A stretch of DNA of 64,000 nucleotides from Anaerocolumna xylanovorans DSM 12503 (GTDB lineage Bacteria > Bacillota > Clostridia > Lachnospirales > Lachnospiraceae): positions 242,418-306,417 of the forward strand of contig NZ_FRFD01000010.1 in NCBI RefSeq assembly GCF_900143645.1, written 5' to 3'. The position numbers and the translations under genes were made by a program. Positions 1 through 8,295 of this stretch are shown piece after piece. How positions within the stretch are numbered: position 1 is the first letter of the stretch; the number at the start of each line of letters is the position of its first letter. The notes beneath the pieces were generated by a model. It ran no database searches, had not been told where the DNA came from, and saw nothing but the letters and a program-made list of their open reading frames with translations.

Positions 1-1300
1 GCCCCCCGATTAGCTGGAATACCGTATCCTCTACGGTACCCTTGTAAGCAACTCTTCCTTCCACACCTTCCGGCACCAGCTTCTTGGCATTGGTCTGGAA
101 GTATCTGTCCTTGCTTCCGTTTTCCATGGCTGCAATGGAACCCATGCCACGGTAAACCTTGTATTTTCTTCCCTGGAACAGTTCGAATTCTCCGGGACTT
201 TCATCACAGCCTGCAAAGATACTTCCCATCATACAGAGATTTGCACCGGCGGCAATGGCCTTTGCTATATCACCGGAATACTTAATACCTCCATCGGCGA
301 TTACCGGAATACCATACTTCTTCGCAGCTTCATAGGAATCCATAATAGCAGTTACCTGTGGTACGCCAATGCCGGCAACTACTCTTGTAGTACAGATAGA
401 TCCGGGACCGATACCAACCTTAACCGCGCTGACACCCGCTTTAATCAGGTCTTCGGTCGCTTCTTTGGTTGCTACATTTCCTGCAATAATCTGAAGCTCC
501 GGATATGCATCCCTTACCATACGGACTACCTTTAACACATTGGCAGAATGACCGTGTGCGGTATCTATAACAATGGCATCTACCTTTGCCTTTACAAGGG
601 CATCCACTCTCTCTAAGATATTGGATGTAACACCTACTGCCGCCGCACAGAGAAGCCTTCCCTGGGAATCCTTTGCAGAAATAGGATATTTAATCTGCTT
701 TTCAATATCCTTTATGGTAATAAGACCGCACAGGTTACCGTCCTTATCAACAATAGGAAGCTTTTCCTTTCTGACAGAAGCAAGAATCTTCTTGGCTTCG
801 TCCAGCGTAATGCCAACAGGAGCAGTAATAAGTCCTTCTGAGGTCATGCTTTCTTTGATTTTCTTGGAATAATCTGTTTCAAACTTAAGGTCACGGTTGG
901 TAATAATACCTACCAAACGCTTTCCTTCTGTAATAGGAACACCGGATATCCTGTATTTTCCCATTAATTCATTGGCATCCTCTAAGGTATGTTCCGGTGA
1001 TAAATAAAAGGGATCTGTAATAACACCGTTCTCGGATCGTTTTACCTTGTCCACCTCTTCCGCTTGCCTGGCTATGGACATGTTTTTATGAATTACACCG
1101 ATTCCGCCCTGTCTGGCCATCGCAATAGCCATTCTGTGTTCTGTTACCGTATCCATTCCCGCACTCATCATAGGAATGTTTAATTTAATAGTCTTAGTCA
1201 GATATGTTGACACATCCACTTCATTGGGTATCACTTCTGAATAGGCCGGTACCAGTAAGACGTCATCAAAGGTAATGCCTTCACCGATAATAGTTCCCAT
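1..1300 (-). CDS. guaB: IMP dehydrogenase (partial, C-terminus beyond window)
   Basis: Inosine-5'-monophosphate dehydrogenase oxidises IMP to XMP with NAD+, the first committed step of GMP synthesis, in the cytoplasm. About 433 codons are visible, against the usual length of roughly 485; the C-terminus runs off the left edge. The N-terminal TIM-barrel portion begins GEGITFDDVLLVP. Two CBS modules follow at about residues 95-205. The catalytic loop GPGSICTTR carries the active-site Cys, and the phosphate-binding DGGI and GSIFAG motifs are present. The start is the ATG at 1300, preceded by a GAGAGGAAAAATG-type ribosome site and a consensus promoter (separate entry). It is a monocistronic-looking gene transcribed away from the divergent chemoreceptor gene. 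The family call is certain from these motifs. Confidence 0.97.
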   Translation of the reverse strand, partial: MGTIIGEGITFDDVLLVPAYSEVIPNEVDVSTYLTKTIKLNIPMMSAGMDTVTEHRMAIAMARQGGIGVIHKNMSIARQAEEVDKVKRSENGVITDPFYLSPEHTLEDANELMGKYRISGVPITEGKRLVGIITNRDLKFETDYSKKIKESMTSEGLITAPVGITLDEAKKILASVRKEKLPIVDKDGNLCGLITIKDIEKQIKYPISAKDSQGRLLCAAAVGVTSNILERVDALVKAKVDAIVIDTAHGHSANVLKVVRMVRDAYPELQIIAGNVATKEATEDLIKAGVSAVKVGIGPGSICTTRVVAGIGVPQVTAIMDSYEAAKKYGIPVIADGGIKYSGDIAKAIAAGANLCMMGSIFAGCDESPGEFELFQGRKYKVYRGMGSIAAMENGSKDRYFQTNAKKLVPEGVEGRVAYKGTVEDTVFQLIGG

Positions 1301-1353
1301 CTCATTTTTCCTCTCTTTCTTTTCTAATTGCTAAGTTTAAGTTAATTTTTAAA

Positions 1354-1382
1354 AGTATAACCAATCGGGAACCGCTTGTCAA
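1354..1382 (-). promoter_or_regulatory. sigma-A promoter of guaB
   Basis: On the minus strand, TTGACA (1377-1382) and TATACT (1354-1359) are separated by exactly 17 bp. This is a near-perfect vegetative promoter about 55 bp upstream of the guaB start. No purine riboswitch fold was recognised in the short leader. Confidence 0.8.
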
Positions 1383-1592
1383 CTAGTAAAAATGGATTTT
1401 GTCCCCGCCTTGCACACAGATATATGTCCCTGTCTTTTACACGGGTACATTCGTCTTTCCATATTGCACAAATCAATTTTTTACTGTCTATATTCTCTTA
1501 ATACTATTGAAATATAATTACTACGCCTCCCGAAGTATTTTTTGGTTATTATGTATATTTTGATATAAAAATAACTATCTCTTAATAATTTA

Positions 1593-1621
1593 TTGACAAA
1601 AATGCAATAAAAAAGTAGTAT
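1593..1621 (+). promoter_or_regulatory. Promoter of chemoreceptor gene
   Basis: TTGACA (1593-1598) and TAGTAT (1616-1621) lie 17 bp apart, about 75 bp upstream of the GTG start. The -35 is perfect and the -10 is weaker. A SigD-type motility promoter (TAAA...GCCGATAA) was not seen. Confidence 0.55.
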
Positions 1622-1697
1622 GTTATTATACAACATGCTTAGGCCTCTGTAACATGCCTTAAGAACAAAAAATGTACGTAAGAGGAGACGAAGAACC

Positions 1698-3410
1698 GTG
1701 AAAAAAATCAGAAACCTTTCTATTAAATTTAAGCTGATTGCAGGATTCCTGTTTATAACGCTTTTATTAACAATTGTAGGTATTATTGGAGCAGTTAACA
1801 TTAACAGTCTTGCAGCACGTTCCCAATCCATGTATTCCGATAATCTTGAGAGTATAAACGAGCTGCACAAGATTAAAGAAAACTTATTGGAAACGGTGAA
1901 CCAGCTGCAGGCTGCAATATTGTATGAGGATTCACAAAAGGCTGCTGCTGCAATAGCAGCTATTGATACACTGAACAAAGAATCCGATTCCTACATACAG
2001 TCCTACCAAAACAAACATCTTTCAAAAGAAACGGAACAGATATGGGATGATTTTAAAAAGGATTTGGACGAATACCATACGGAAAGACAAAACGCATTGG
2101 ATTTCGCAGCGGGAACGCTGTACAACCAGGCAGAACAATCCCTGGTGAATATAATAAAAGTAAAAGATACCATGTTTTCAAAGCTCAATGAACTGATTCA
2201 AAAAAATGAAACAATGGCACAAGACGGCAATGCAGATAATAAAGAAGTGGCCCATTCCAGTTCTATATTAATGTATGGCTCCATCGCCATAGGATTGTTC
2301 TTTTCCTTATTTATCGGCTTTACCCTTTCGATAGGCATCTCCAAATCAGTAAGAAAGGGATTAGCTTTTGCCAAGGCTCTTGGTGAAGGCGACCTGACCA
2401 TAGAAATTGATAATAAAAGCCATGATGAGCTGGGAAAACTGATTGAAGCTCTAAGAACAGCAAAACTGAATATAAGGAATATTTTATCAAATATTATATT
2501 ACAGACCGAAGAAGTCTCCGCTTCCAGTGAAGAACTCTCTGCTACCTTAGAGGAGGTTTCCGGCAATTTTGAGGTTATTAATACCAATACCATTGCTATT
2601 AACAATGGTGTAACAGATATCAGGACTGCTACCGGAGGATTAAAGAGTACGGTTGAAAAGGTAAATTTCAATGTGAATAATCTGACCCGTAATTCCTCCG
2701 AGGGAAGCAGTCAGGCTGAACAAATAAAACTGCGTGCCAACCATATCAAGGATAAGGGAAATACATCCAGCCAGCTTGCAGAAACACTGTACGTAGAGAA
2801 ACAGAAAAATATCCTGTCAGCGATAGAAAAAGGTAAGGTTGTAGAAGAGATTGCCAATATAGCAGGCTTAATTAATGCAATAGCCGAGCAAACGAACCTC
2901 TTGTCATTAAACGCATCCATCGAAGCCGCAAGAGCAGGGGAACATGGCAAGGGCTTTAGTGTAGTTGCAAGTGAAATCGGAAGTCTCGCAGAACAGTCTG
3001 CCGTGCATGTAAAAGAAATTTCCAGGGTTGTTAAAAATGTAAAAAGTGCTTTTGACAATCTCGCGGATAATTCCAAAGAGATATTAAAATTTATCGACGA
3101 ACATGTCCTCAATGACTATGCTCTATTGGTTGATACGGGCTCCAGCTATGAAAAGGATGCGGTATATGTAAACGACCTGTCAAAGAATACTGCCGCTATG
3201 GCCCAGGAACTGGATGACTCTACAGAAGAAATCACAAATGTAGTTCAGACAATTACAGGAGATATTGAAAGAACCTCTGTAAGCTTTGATAAGGTTTGCG
3301 ATAACATGAACCAGTACACCGCAGCTATGGAGCAGATTGCCAAAGCTGCCGAGAACCAAGCTGCAGTAGCAGAAACCTTAAGCAGTCTGGTCGCACAATT
3401 TAAGATTTAA
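1698..3410 (+). CDS. Methyl-accepting chemotaxis protein
   Basis: A membrane chemoreceptor of 570 residues that would relay ligand signals to CheA/CheW. A first transmembrane helix lies at about residues 12-33. It is followed by a four-helix-bundle-type extracellular sensor region (about 35-185), a second transmembrane helix (about 192-214), a HAMP linker (about 215-270) and a coiled-coil signalling domain. The highly conserved hairpin tip reads IAEQTNLLSLNASIEAARAG. Translation starts at a GTG at 1698, with AGAGGAG ten bases upstream. The gene stands alone, with its own promoter and terminator, so the ligand cannot be inferred from neighbours. There is no C-terminal NWETF-type pentapeptide for CheR docking. 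Confidence 0.95.
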   Translation: MKKIRNLSIKFKLIAGFLFITLLLTIVGIIGAVNINSLAARSQSMYSDNLESINELHKIKENLLETVNQLQAAILYEDSQKAAAAIAAIDTLNKESDSYIQSYQNKHLSKETEQIWDDFKKDLDEYHTERQNALDFAAGTLYNQAEQSLVNIIKVKDTMFSKLNELIQKNETMAQDGNADNKEVAHSSSILMYGSIAIGLFFSLFIGFTLSIGISKSVRKGLAFAKALGEGDLTIEIDNKSHDELGKLIEALRTAKLNIRNILSNIILQTEEVSASSEELSATLEEVSGNFEVINTNTIAINNGVTDIRTATGGLKSTVEKVNFNVNNLTRNSSEGSSQAEQIKLRANHIKDKGNTSSQLAETLYVEKQKNILSAIEKGKVVEEIANIAGLINAIAEQTNLLSLNASIEAARAGEHGKGFSVVASEIGSLAEQSAVHVKEISRVVKNVKSAFDNLADNSKEILKFIDEHVLNDYALLVDTGSSYEKDAVYVNDLSKNTAAMAQELDDSTEEITNVVQTITGDIERTSVSFDKVCDNMNQYTAAMEQIAKAAENQAAVAETLSSLVAQFKI

Positions 3411-3422
3411 AACGGGAATAAG

Positions 3423-3467
3423 AAAGGGATTGTCCGGCAAGATACCTGCCAGGGACAATCCCTTTTT
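3423..3467 (+). terminator. Rho-independent terminator after chemoreceptor gene
   Basis: A 13-bp perfect stem pairs AAAGGGATTGTCC (3423-3435) with 3453-3465. An inner GGCA/TGCC pair extends it, and a T run follows. The A-rich 5' side would also allow termination of the convergent gene on the minus strand. Confidence 0.85.
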
Positions 3468-3491
3468 ATATTCTATCACTGTTATATTAAC

Positions 3492-3989
3492 TTAATACTG
3501 TACAAACTTCCTTGGATATTTCGTCTTAATGCAATTCAGCATCTTCTCATTGGGTTCAAAAAGAATCCTTAAACTCTTTTCTCCCTGGCGGAAAATAATA
3601 ACATAGGGCTTTGCATTCTTATCTCTTGATGAGAAATCCTTCAATGTATAGTTGCCATTATTAAAGCTGTCCAGTGAATGGGAGCCAATGGGAGCAATTA
3701 CTTCTACCTGTTCAAAGTCAATCTTTAAGGCTGTTTTTCTCTTTGCCTTCCCCATAATCTTATCAAAATCCAATTGTCCGTCGCAAAATACATACTCATA
3801 CTCGATACTAAGCCTTGGGAAGAAATAGAAAATACCAACAATCAAAATAGCTGCTATAAATAACAGAATCTGGCTTTGTAATGAAAAGAAAAACAACACT
3901 GCTGCTGCAAATATCAATAAAAATCTTAAAGCATATGTTCCGGCAGTATCCTTTCTCTTTACTCCTGCCTCTGCATATAACTCATTCAT
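3492..3989 (-). CDS. Conserved membrane protein of unknown function (DUF6106-like)
   Basis: 165 residues. Two adjacent hydrophobic segments (about residues 22-40 and 42-60) are followed by a cytoplasmic domain that looks like a small beta-rich PH-like fold (IEYEYVFCDGQLDFDKIMGK). The overall pattern resembles the DUF6106 proteins of Lachnospiraceae; this assignment is from memory and not certain. The start at 3989 is supported by CAGGAGGC about 7 bases upstream. It stands alone between the chemoreceptor terminator and groEL. No function can be assigned. Confidence 0.75.
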   Translation of the reverse strand: MNELYAEAGVKRKDTAGTYALRFLLIFAAAVLFFFSLQSQILLFIAAILIVGIFYFFPRLSIEYEYVFCDGQLDFDKIMGKAKRKTALKIDFEQVEVIAPIGSHSLDSFNNGNYTLKDFSSRDKNAKPYVIIFRQGEKSLRILFEPNEKMLNCIKTKYPRKFVQY

Positions 3990-4267
3990 TCTTTTGCCTC
4001 CTGACGTGATTTTATGCCCCTCTTACGTATCTTACTAAGTTTCCTTCACCTAAACAGCAAAGCTGTCTGGCAAGCTTAACAGAATGGCATAGTTATAAGT
4101 GTATTATACTAAAAAAACCACCAAAGGGAAAGCCTTAATGCCAAAATAATTATAATATCTTTCTAAAAATCTTATGAAAAATTAAGGGAACCTGCATTTG
4201 CAGATTCCCCTATCTATAAAGCCGGAAATATGATATACTGTTTTATTTCCAGCCATTGTTTTAGGAA

Positions 4268-5890
4268 TTACATCATTCCCATTCCGCCGGCACCTGCGGG
4301 CATAGCAGGTTCATTGGATTTGATATTTGCTACAACAGATTCTGTTGTTAACAAAGTGGAAGCTACGCTGGTAGCGTTCTGAAGAGCACTTCTTGTAACC
4401 TTTGCAGGATCTAAGATTCCGGCAGTTACCATGTCTACATATTCTTCCTTTAATGCATCAAAACCGATTCCCGGTTCTTTCTCTTTTACCTTGCTGGTTA
4501 CTACGGAACCTTCCAGACCTGCATTGGATACGATGCAGTAAAGAGGAGATTCCAGAGCCTTTAAGATGATGTTGGCACCGGTCTTTTCATCACCTTCTAA
4601 AGTAGCTGCTAACTTGGCAACTTCCTTGGATGCGTGGATATAAGCAGAACCGCCGCCTGCTACGATACCTTCCTCAACTGCTGCTCTTGTAGCTGCAAGA
4701 GCATCTTCCATACGAAGCTTCTTCTCTTTCATTTCTGTTTCAGTTGCAGCACCAACACGGATAACAGCAACACCGCCTGCTAACTTAGCAAGTCTTTCCT
4801 GTAATTTTTCTCTGTCAAAATCAGAGGTTGTTTCTTCTATCTGTGCTCTAATCTGTGCAACTCTTGCATCAATATCTCTCTTCTCACCTTCACCGTCAAC
4901 AATGATAGTGTTTTCTTTCTGAATCTTAACAGATTTTGCACGTCCTAACTGATCTAATGTAGTTTCCTTTAAGTCAAGACCTAAGTCATCGGAAATCACA
5001 GTACCGCCTGTAAGAACAGCGATATCCTGAAGCATTTCCTTTCTTCTGTCACCATAGCCGGGAGCCTTTACAGCAACTACACTGAAAGTTCCTCTTAATT
5101 TATTTACGATTAAGGTTGTTAAAGCTTCGCCTTCTACATCTTCTGCGATAATTAAAAGTCTTGCACCAGACTGAACGATCTGCTCTAATACAGGGAGAAT
5201 ATCCTGAATGTTGGATATTTTCTTATCTGTGATTAAGATATATGGATTGTCTAAGTTAGCTTCCATTTTGTCCATGTCGGTAGCCATGTAAGCGGAAATG
5301 TATCCCCTGTCAAACTGCATACCTTCAACCAGGTCAAGCTCTGTCTTCATTGTCTTGGATTCTTCAATAGTGATAACACCATCATTGGATACTTTCTCCA
5401 TAGCGTCTGCTACCATCTCGCCAACTGCATCATCACCGGCAGAAATAGCTGCTACTCTTGCAATTTGAGCCTTGCCGTTAAGCTTGGAGCTCATCTTTAA
5501 GATAGAATCCACTGCTGCATCCGTAGCTTTTTGCATACCTTTTCTTAAGATAATAGGGTTAGCACCAGCAGCCAGGTTCTTGATTCCTTCATTAATCATA
5601 GCCTGTGCAAGAACAGTAGCGGTTGTTGTACCGTCACCTGCAACATCATTTGTCTTGGTAGCAACTTCTTTTACTAACTGAGCTCCCATATTTTCAAAAG
5701 CATCTTCTAATTCGATTTCCTTTGCAATGGTAACACCGTCGTTTGTGATTAAAGGAGCGCCATAGGATTTGTCAAGCACAACATTTCTTCCCTTGGGTCC
5801 TAATGTAACTTTTACTGTATTTGCCAATAAATTAACGCCATTTTCCAAAGCTGCTCTGGCTTCTGCACCATGTTTAATTTCTTTTGCCAT
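4268..5890 (-). CDS. groEL: Chaperonin GroEL (HSP60)
   Basis: 60-kDa chaperonin subunit of 540 residues. It forms the tetradecameric ATP-driven folding cage that works with GroES. The nucleotide-binding motif VTLGPKGRNVVLDKSYG, the GDGTTTATVL loop and the C-terminal GGMGMM tail are all present. The length is typical of the family. It lies 22 bp downstream of groES in the classical groES-groEL order, under CIRCE control. The ribosome site TCAGGAGGT precedes the ATG at 5890. Nothing is unusual. Confidence 0.99.
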   Translation of the reverse strand: MAKEIKHGAEARAALENGVNLLANTVKVTLGPKGRNVVLDKSYGAPLITNDGVTIAKEIELEDAFENMGAQLVKEVATKTNDVAGDGTTTATVLAQAMINEGIKNLAAGANPIILRKGMQKATDAAVDSILKMSSKLNGKAQIARVAAISAGDDAVGEMVADAMEKVSNDGVITIEESKTMKTELDLVEGMQFDRGYISAYMATDMDKMEANLDNPYILITDKKISNIQDILPVLEQIVQSGARLLIIAEDVEGEALTTLIVNKLRGTFSVVAVKAPGYGDRRKEMLQDIAVLTGGTVISDDLGLDLKETTLDQLGRAKSVKIQKENTIIVDGEGEKRDIDARVAQIRAQIEETTSDFDREKLQERLAKLAGGVAVIRVGAATETEMKEKKLRMEDALAATRAAVEEGIVAGGGSAYIHASKEVAKLAATLEGDEKTGANIILKALESPLYCIVSNAGLEGSVVTSKVKEKEPGIGFDALKEEYVDMVTAGILDPAKVTRSALQNATSVASTLLTTESVVANIKSNEPAMPAGAGGMGMM

Positions 5891-5912
5891 TTTACTAACC
5901 TCCTGAATTTAA

Positions 5913-6200
5913 TTAGTCTTCTACGACAGCAACGATATCGTTCTGCTTTACAACAATGTATTCTACATCTTCTAATTTCACTTCTGTACCAGCATATTTA
6001 GAGAAAATTACCTTATCTCCAACCTTAACCTGCATGGTTACTTCTTTTCCATCCACAACACCGCCGGGACCTACCGCTATAACTTCAGCCTGCTGAGGTT
6101 TTTCTTTTGCCTGACCGGCTAAAACAATACCTGATTTTGTTGTTTCTTCTGCTACAAGCTGTTTTAAAACCACTTTGTCTCCTAAAGGCACTAATTTCAT
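5913..6200 (-). CDS. groES: Co-chaperonin GroES
   Basis: The 10-kDa lid of the GroEL chaperonin, about 95 residues. It shows the canonical N-terminus MKLVPLGDKVVLKQ and the mobile-loop region ETTKSGIVLAG. Two in-frame ATGs exist, at 6206 and 6200. The AAGGAGG site is only 2 nt from the first but 8 nt from the second, and family members start at MKLVPLGD, so 6200 is chosen. It is the first gene of the groESL operon, directly downstream of the CIRCE operator. Confidence 0.98.
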   Translation of the reverse strand: MKLVPLGDKVVLKQLVAEETTKSGIVLAGQAKEKPQQAEVIAVGPGGVVDGKEVTMQVKVGDKVIFSKYAGTEVKLEDVEYIVVKQNDIVAVVED

Positions 6201-6258
6201 TTTCATTTCCTCCTTATGATATCAATATTTCAATTAAAAAGGCATTTTTTGAGTTTTA

Positions 6259-6285
6259 TTAGCACTCACTCTTATTGAGTGCTAA
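6259..6285. promoter_or_regulatory. CIRCE operator (HrcA binding site)
   Basis: A perfect inverted repeat TTAGCACTC-N9-GAGTGCTAA. This is the consensus HrcA operator of class I heat-shock genes. It lies just downstream of the groESL -10 box, so HrcA would block transcription at low temperature. Confidence 0.98.
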
Positions 6286-6296
6286 CCGATAAAGAT

Positions 6297-6325
6297 ATAT
6301 TAGTAAATTTGCATTTATTATGCAA
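6297..6325 (-). promoter_or_regulatory. sigma-A promoter of groESL
   Basis: On the minus strand, TTGCAT (6320-6325) and TAATAT (6297-6302) are 17 bp apart. CIRCE begins 11 bp downstream of the -10 and covers the expected start site. Confidence 0.75.
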
Positions 6326-6477
6326 CTATACTTTTCTTTGGAAAACGCTTGAAATTCCCTTATTTTTTATCTATTCTTTCTTTTATTCTCCTTATCTCAT
6401 TTTTTCTCACTTTTTTATGCTTTGGTATATATAAATGCCTGTCCTTACAGCCAATAGTATTATTGTCAATATTTCCG

Positions 6478-6506
6478 TTGTCTAATCTCTTTCCCCGTGC
6501 TATACT
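6478..6506 (+). promoter_or_regulatory. Promoter of the DUF6062-like gene
   Basis: TTGTCT (6478-6483) and TATACT (6501-6506) have a 17-bp spacer and lie 48 bp upstream of the next plus-strand start. Together with CIRCE and the groESL promoter this accounts for the roughly 350-bp gap. The stretch 6340-6470 is T-rich and otherwise featureless. Confidence 0.65.
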
Positions 6507-6554
6507 CGAAACAGTCAGTACTAATTCGTTTCCGAAAGGAGTAACTACCAATAA

Positions 6555-7277
6555 ATGAAAGAAAAACTATATACCATACCGGTCAACGATGCCTTTGACA
6601 GCGGCTGTGAATGTCCGATATGCTTTATGAAAAAAACACTGGAGAACAATGCCATAGAATTTACCATGGGACCAAGCTATATGGAGGATGATGTAAGGGC
6701 GGAAACCGATAAGACGGGATTTTGCAGCTATCATTTGGGAAAGCTTTATGAGAACAAGAACCGTCTTGGTCTGGCCCTTATGTTAAAAACCCATATGGAT
6801 AAAACCATTAAAGATTTGGAAAGCCTTTCCGTAAAGAAAGGAAAGGGGCCTTCCCTTTTTAAGAAAACCTCTGAAAACTCTCCTGTAAAGGATTACACGG
6901 ATAATCTGAAAAGTTCCTGCTACATCTGTAATAAAATTGAAAATATGTTTAGTCTTTATATTTCTACCTTTTTCTATTTATATGAAAATGACAGCGCCTT
7001 TCCTGATAAGTTGAAGGCTTCAAAAGGTTTTTGCACCGAGCATTACGGTTTGTTATTTCAGGAAGCGGACAAGCATCTTAATGCCGGGAAGGCAGAAAAT
7101 TTCCGGGAGGAATTAAATAAGGTCTACTTCGATAATATGAAAAGAGTCCGGGAGGACCTGGAGTGGTTTATCGATAAGTTCGATTACCGCTATGTCAATG
7201 AGCCCTGGAAGAATTCAAAGGATGCTCTTCCCAGAACCATGACCAAAACAAACAGTGTCTTGGAGAAGGATACTTAA
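6555..7277 (+). CDS. Conserved Cys-rich protein of unknown function (DUF6062-like)
   Basis: A soluble protein of 240 residues with two related halves. Each begins with a Cys-X2-Cys pair (CECPICF near residue 19; CYICNKIE near residue 124) and has a later Cys-X2-His pair (GFCSYHLGKL; GFCTEHYGLL). This suggests an internal duplication of a Cys2-Cys-His metal-binding unit. The pattern matches what I remember of DUF6062 proteins of clostridia. The start ATG follows GAAAGGAG 9 bases upstream. It is single, with its own promoter and a shared terminator downstream. Zinc or Fe-S binding is inference only. Confidence 0.8.
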   Translation: MKEKLYTIPVNDAFDSGCECPICFMKKTLENNAIEFTMGPSYMEDDVRAETDKTGFCSYHLGKLYENKNRLGLALMLKTHMDKTIKDLESLSVKKGKGPSLFKKTSENSPVKDYTDNLKSSCYICNKIENMFSLYISTFFYLYENDSAFPDKLKASKGFCTEHYGLLFQEADKHLNAGKAENFREELNKVYFDNMKRVREDLEWFIDKFDYRYVNEPWKNSKDALPRTMTKTNSVLEKDT

Positions 7278-7348
7278 TTTTATTTTTCTGCCTTGCTAAA
7301 TTCAGCCCAAATACCGGGGAGAAACCCAAAACAAAATCAAACAATTCT

Positions 7349-7400
7349 GGGGCTGCTACCGGATTTCTTTCATCAAAATCCTGTAACAGCCCCAATTTTT
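7349..7400. terminator. Bidirectional terminator between convergent genes
   Basis: Outer arms GGGGCTG (7349-7355) and CAGCCCC (7387-7393) are extended inward by interrupted pairing (TAC/GTA, GGATT/AATCC) and followed by AATTTTT. The hairpin sits between the DUF6062-like gene and the convergent DUF2225-like gene. Confidence 0.75.
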
Positions 7401-7433
7401 ATACAAAGATCTGTGCATATCGCAAGCCTGTAT

Positions 7434-8279
7434 CTAATCTTGCTTTATCAGATCCTTCAATTCCCTTGCTTTTGTCTTGATACGTTCATTGGCATCTCTG
7501 GATATTAAAACCCTGGATATCCAACGGCTGGACTCATCCAGTTTACCGCTTCTTCTGGCAAGATCCGCGATTAAGTACATCATGGTATTCTCATCCATAC
7601 CGCACATAGGGAAAGATTCCTTTGAAAACGCCTCCATAAATCCTTCACAGGCATTTTTAATAAATTCAAACTCTTCCTCGCGAAGCTTTTTCAGCTCGTT
7701 CACGGTTTCCTCTGTTTCTCCCTGCTCTGACAAGGCTTCTGCTTTGCCTCTAAGAAGCCAGGCCGTTTTCAGGCAGGTATAAGCTCTTTCGCTTATCTTC
7801 CCCTTCTTGACAACGGTATTGACAAGTGCCAGCTTATGGCGCGCTATGGCTTCATCATAGGTAAGCACTTCCCCTTCCGTGGCTAGTCCCTTAAAGGATG
7901 CTGATATATTTTCCTTTATCAGTTTGGCTTGCTGGGAGGTCATGTAATTAAAGAACCGGTTTAAGGCAGCATATCCGCAGTGCGGGCATGCTATAACATC
8001 ATATTTTAAAGAATCCAGATGCTGGTATTTCGGACGCAGGTCCGTATCAGCAGATATCAGCTTTACTTTACCGGTTTTTACTGTCTTGGCTTTGAATCCT
8101 TTGTCACAAACAGGGCATGTAAAGGTCTTATCAAAGATAAAATCAGATTCTACTATCTGCACTTTTTCTTCTGCTCCCTGCTGTTCTGCTTTTTTCCCCT
8201 TATCATCAGATGCGTATACATCCAAGCCGGACATTTTACCCAGTCCAAATTCTTCCAGCCCTGAAAATATATTAGCCAT
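7434..8279 (-). CDS. DUF2225 family protein
   Basis: 281 residues. A first zinc-ribbon-like pair CPVCDKGF (near residue 52) and a second pair CPHCGYAALNRFFN (near residue 92) frame the conserved region typical of DUF2225 (PF09986). A helical, TPR-like C-terminal half follows. The ATG at 8279 is chosen because GGAGGAG lies 6 bases upstream and the product begins MANIFSGLEEFG. An upstream extension would run into glnS. It follows glnS by 16 bp and is probably co-transcribed with it. The function is unknown. Confidence 0.88.
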   Translation of the reverse strand: MANIFSGLEEFGLGKMSGLDVYASDDKGKKAEQQGAEEKVQIVESDFIFDKTFTCPVCDKGFKAKTVKTGKVKLISADTDLRPKYQHLDSLKYDVIACPHCGYAALNRFFNYMTSQQAKLIKENISASFKGLATEGEVLTYDEAIARHKLALVNTVVKKGKISERAYTCLKTAWLLRGKAEALSEQGETEETVNELKKLREEEFEFIKNACEGFMEAFSKESFPMCGMDENTMMYLIADLARRSGKLDESSRWISRVLISRDANERIKTKARELKDLIKQD

Positions 8280-8295
8280 TTTAACTCCTCCTCCT

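Larger units (their letters stand above)
1301..1697. other. Intergenic region between divergent guaB and chemoreceptor gene
   Basis: About 400 bp without a credible gene. It holds the guaB promoter (left) and the chemoreceptor promoter (right). The stretch between them (about 1390-1590) is AT-rich and shows no clear repeat or RNA motif. Confidence 0.6.

Noticed and set aside
1481..1978. 165-codon minus-strand frame across the chemoreceptor promoter
   Set aside because: Overlaps the promoter and first third of the chemoreceptor gene, low-complexity product, no start signals.
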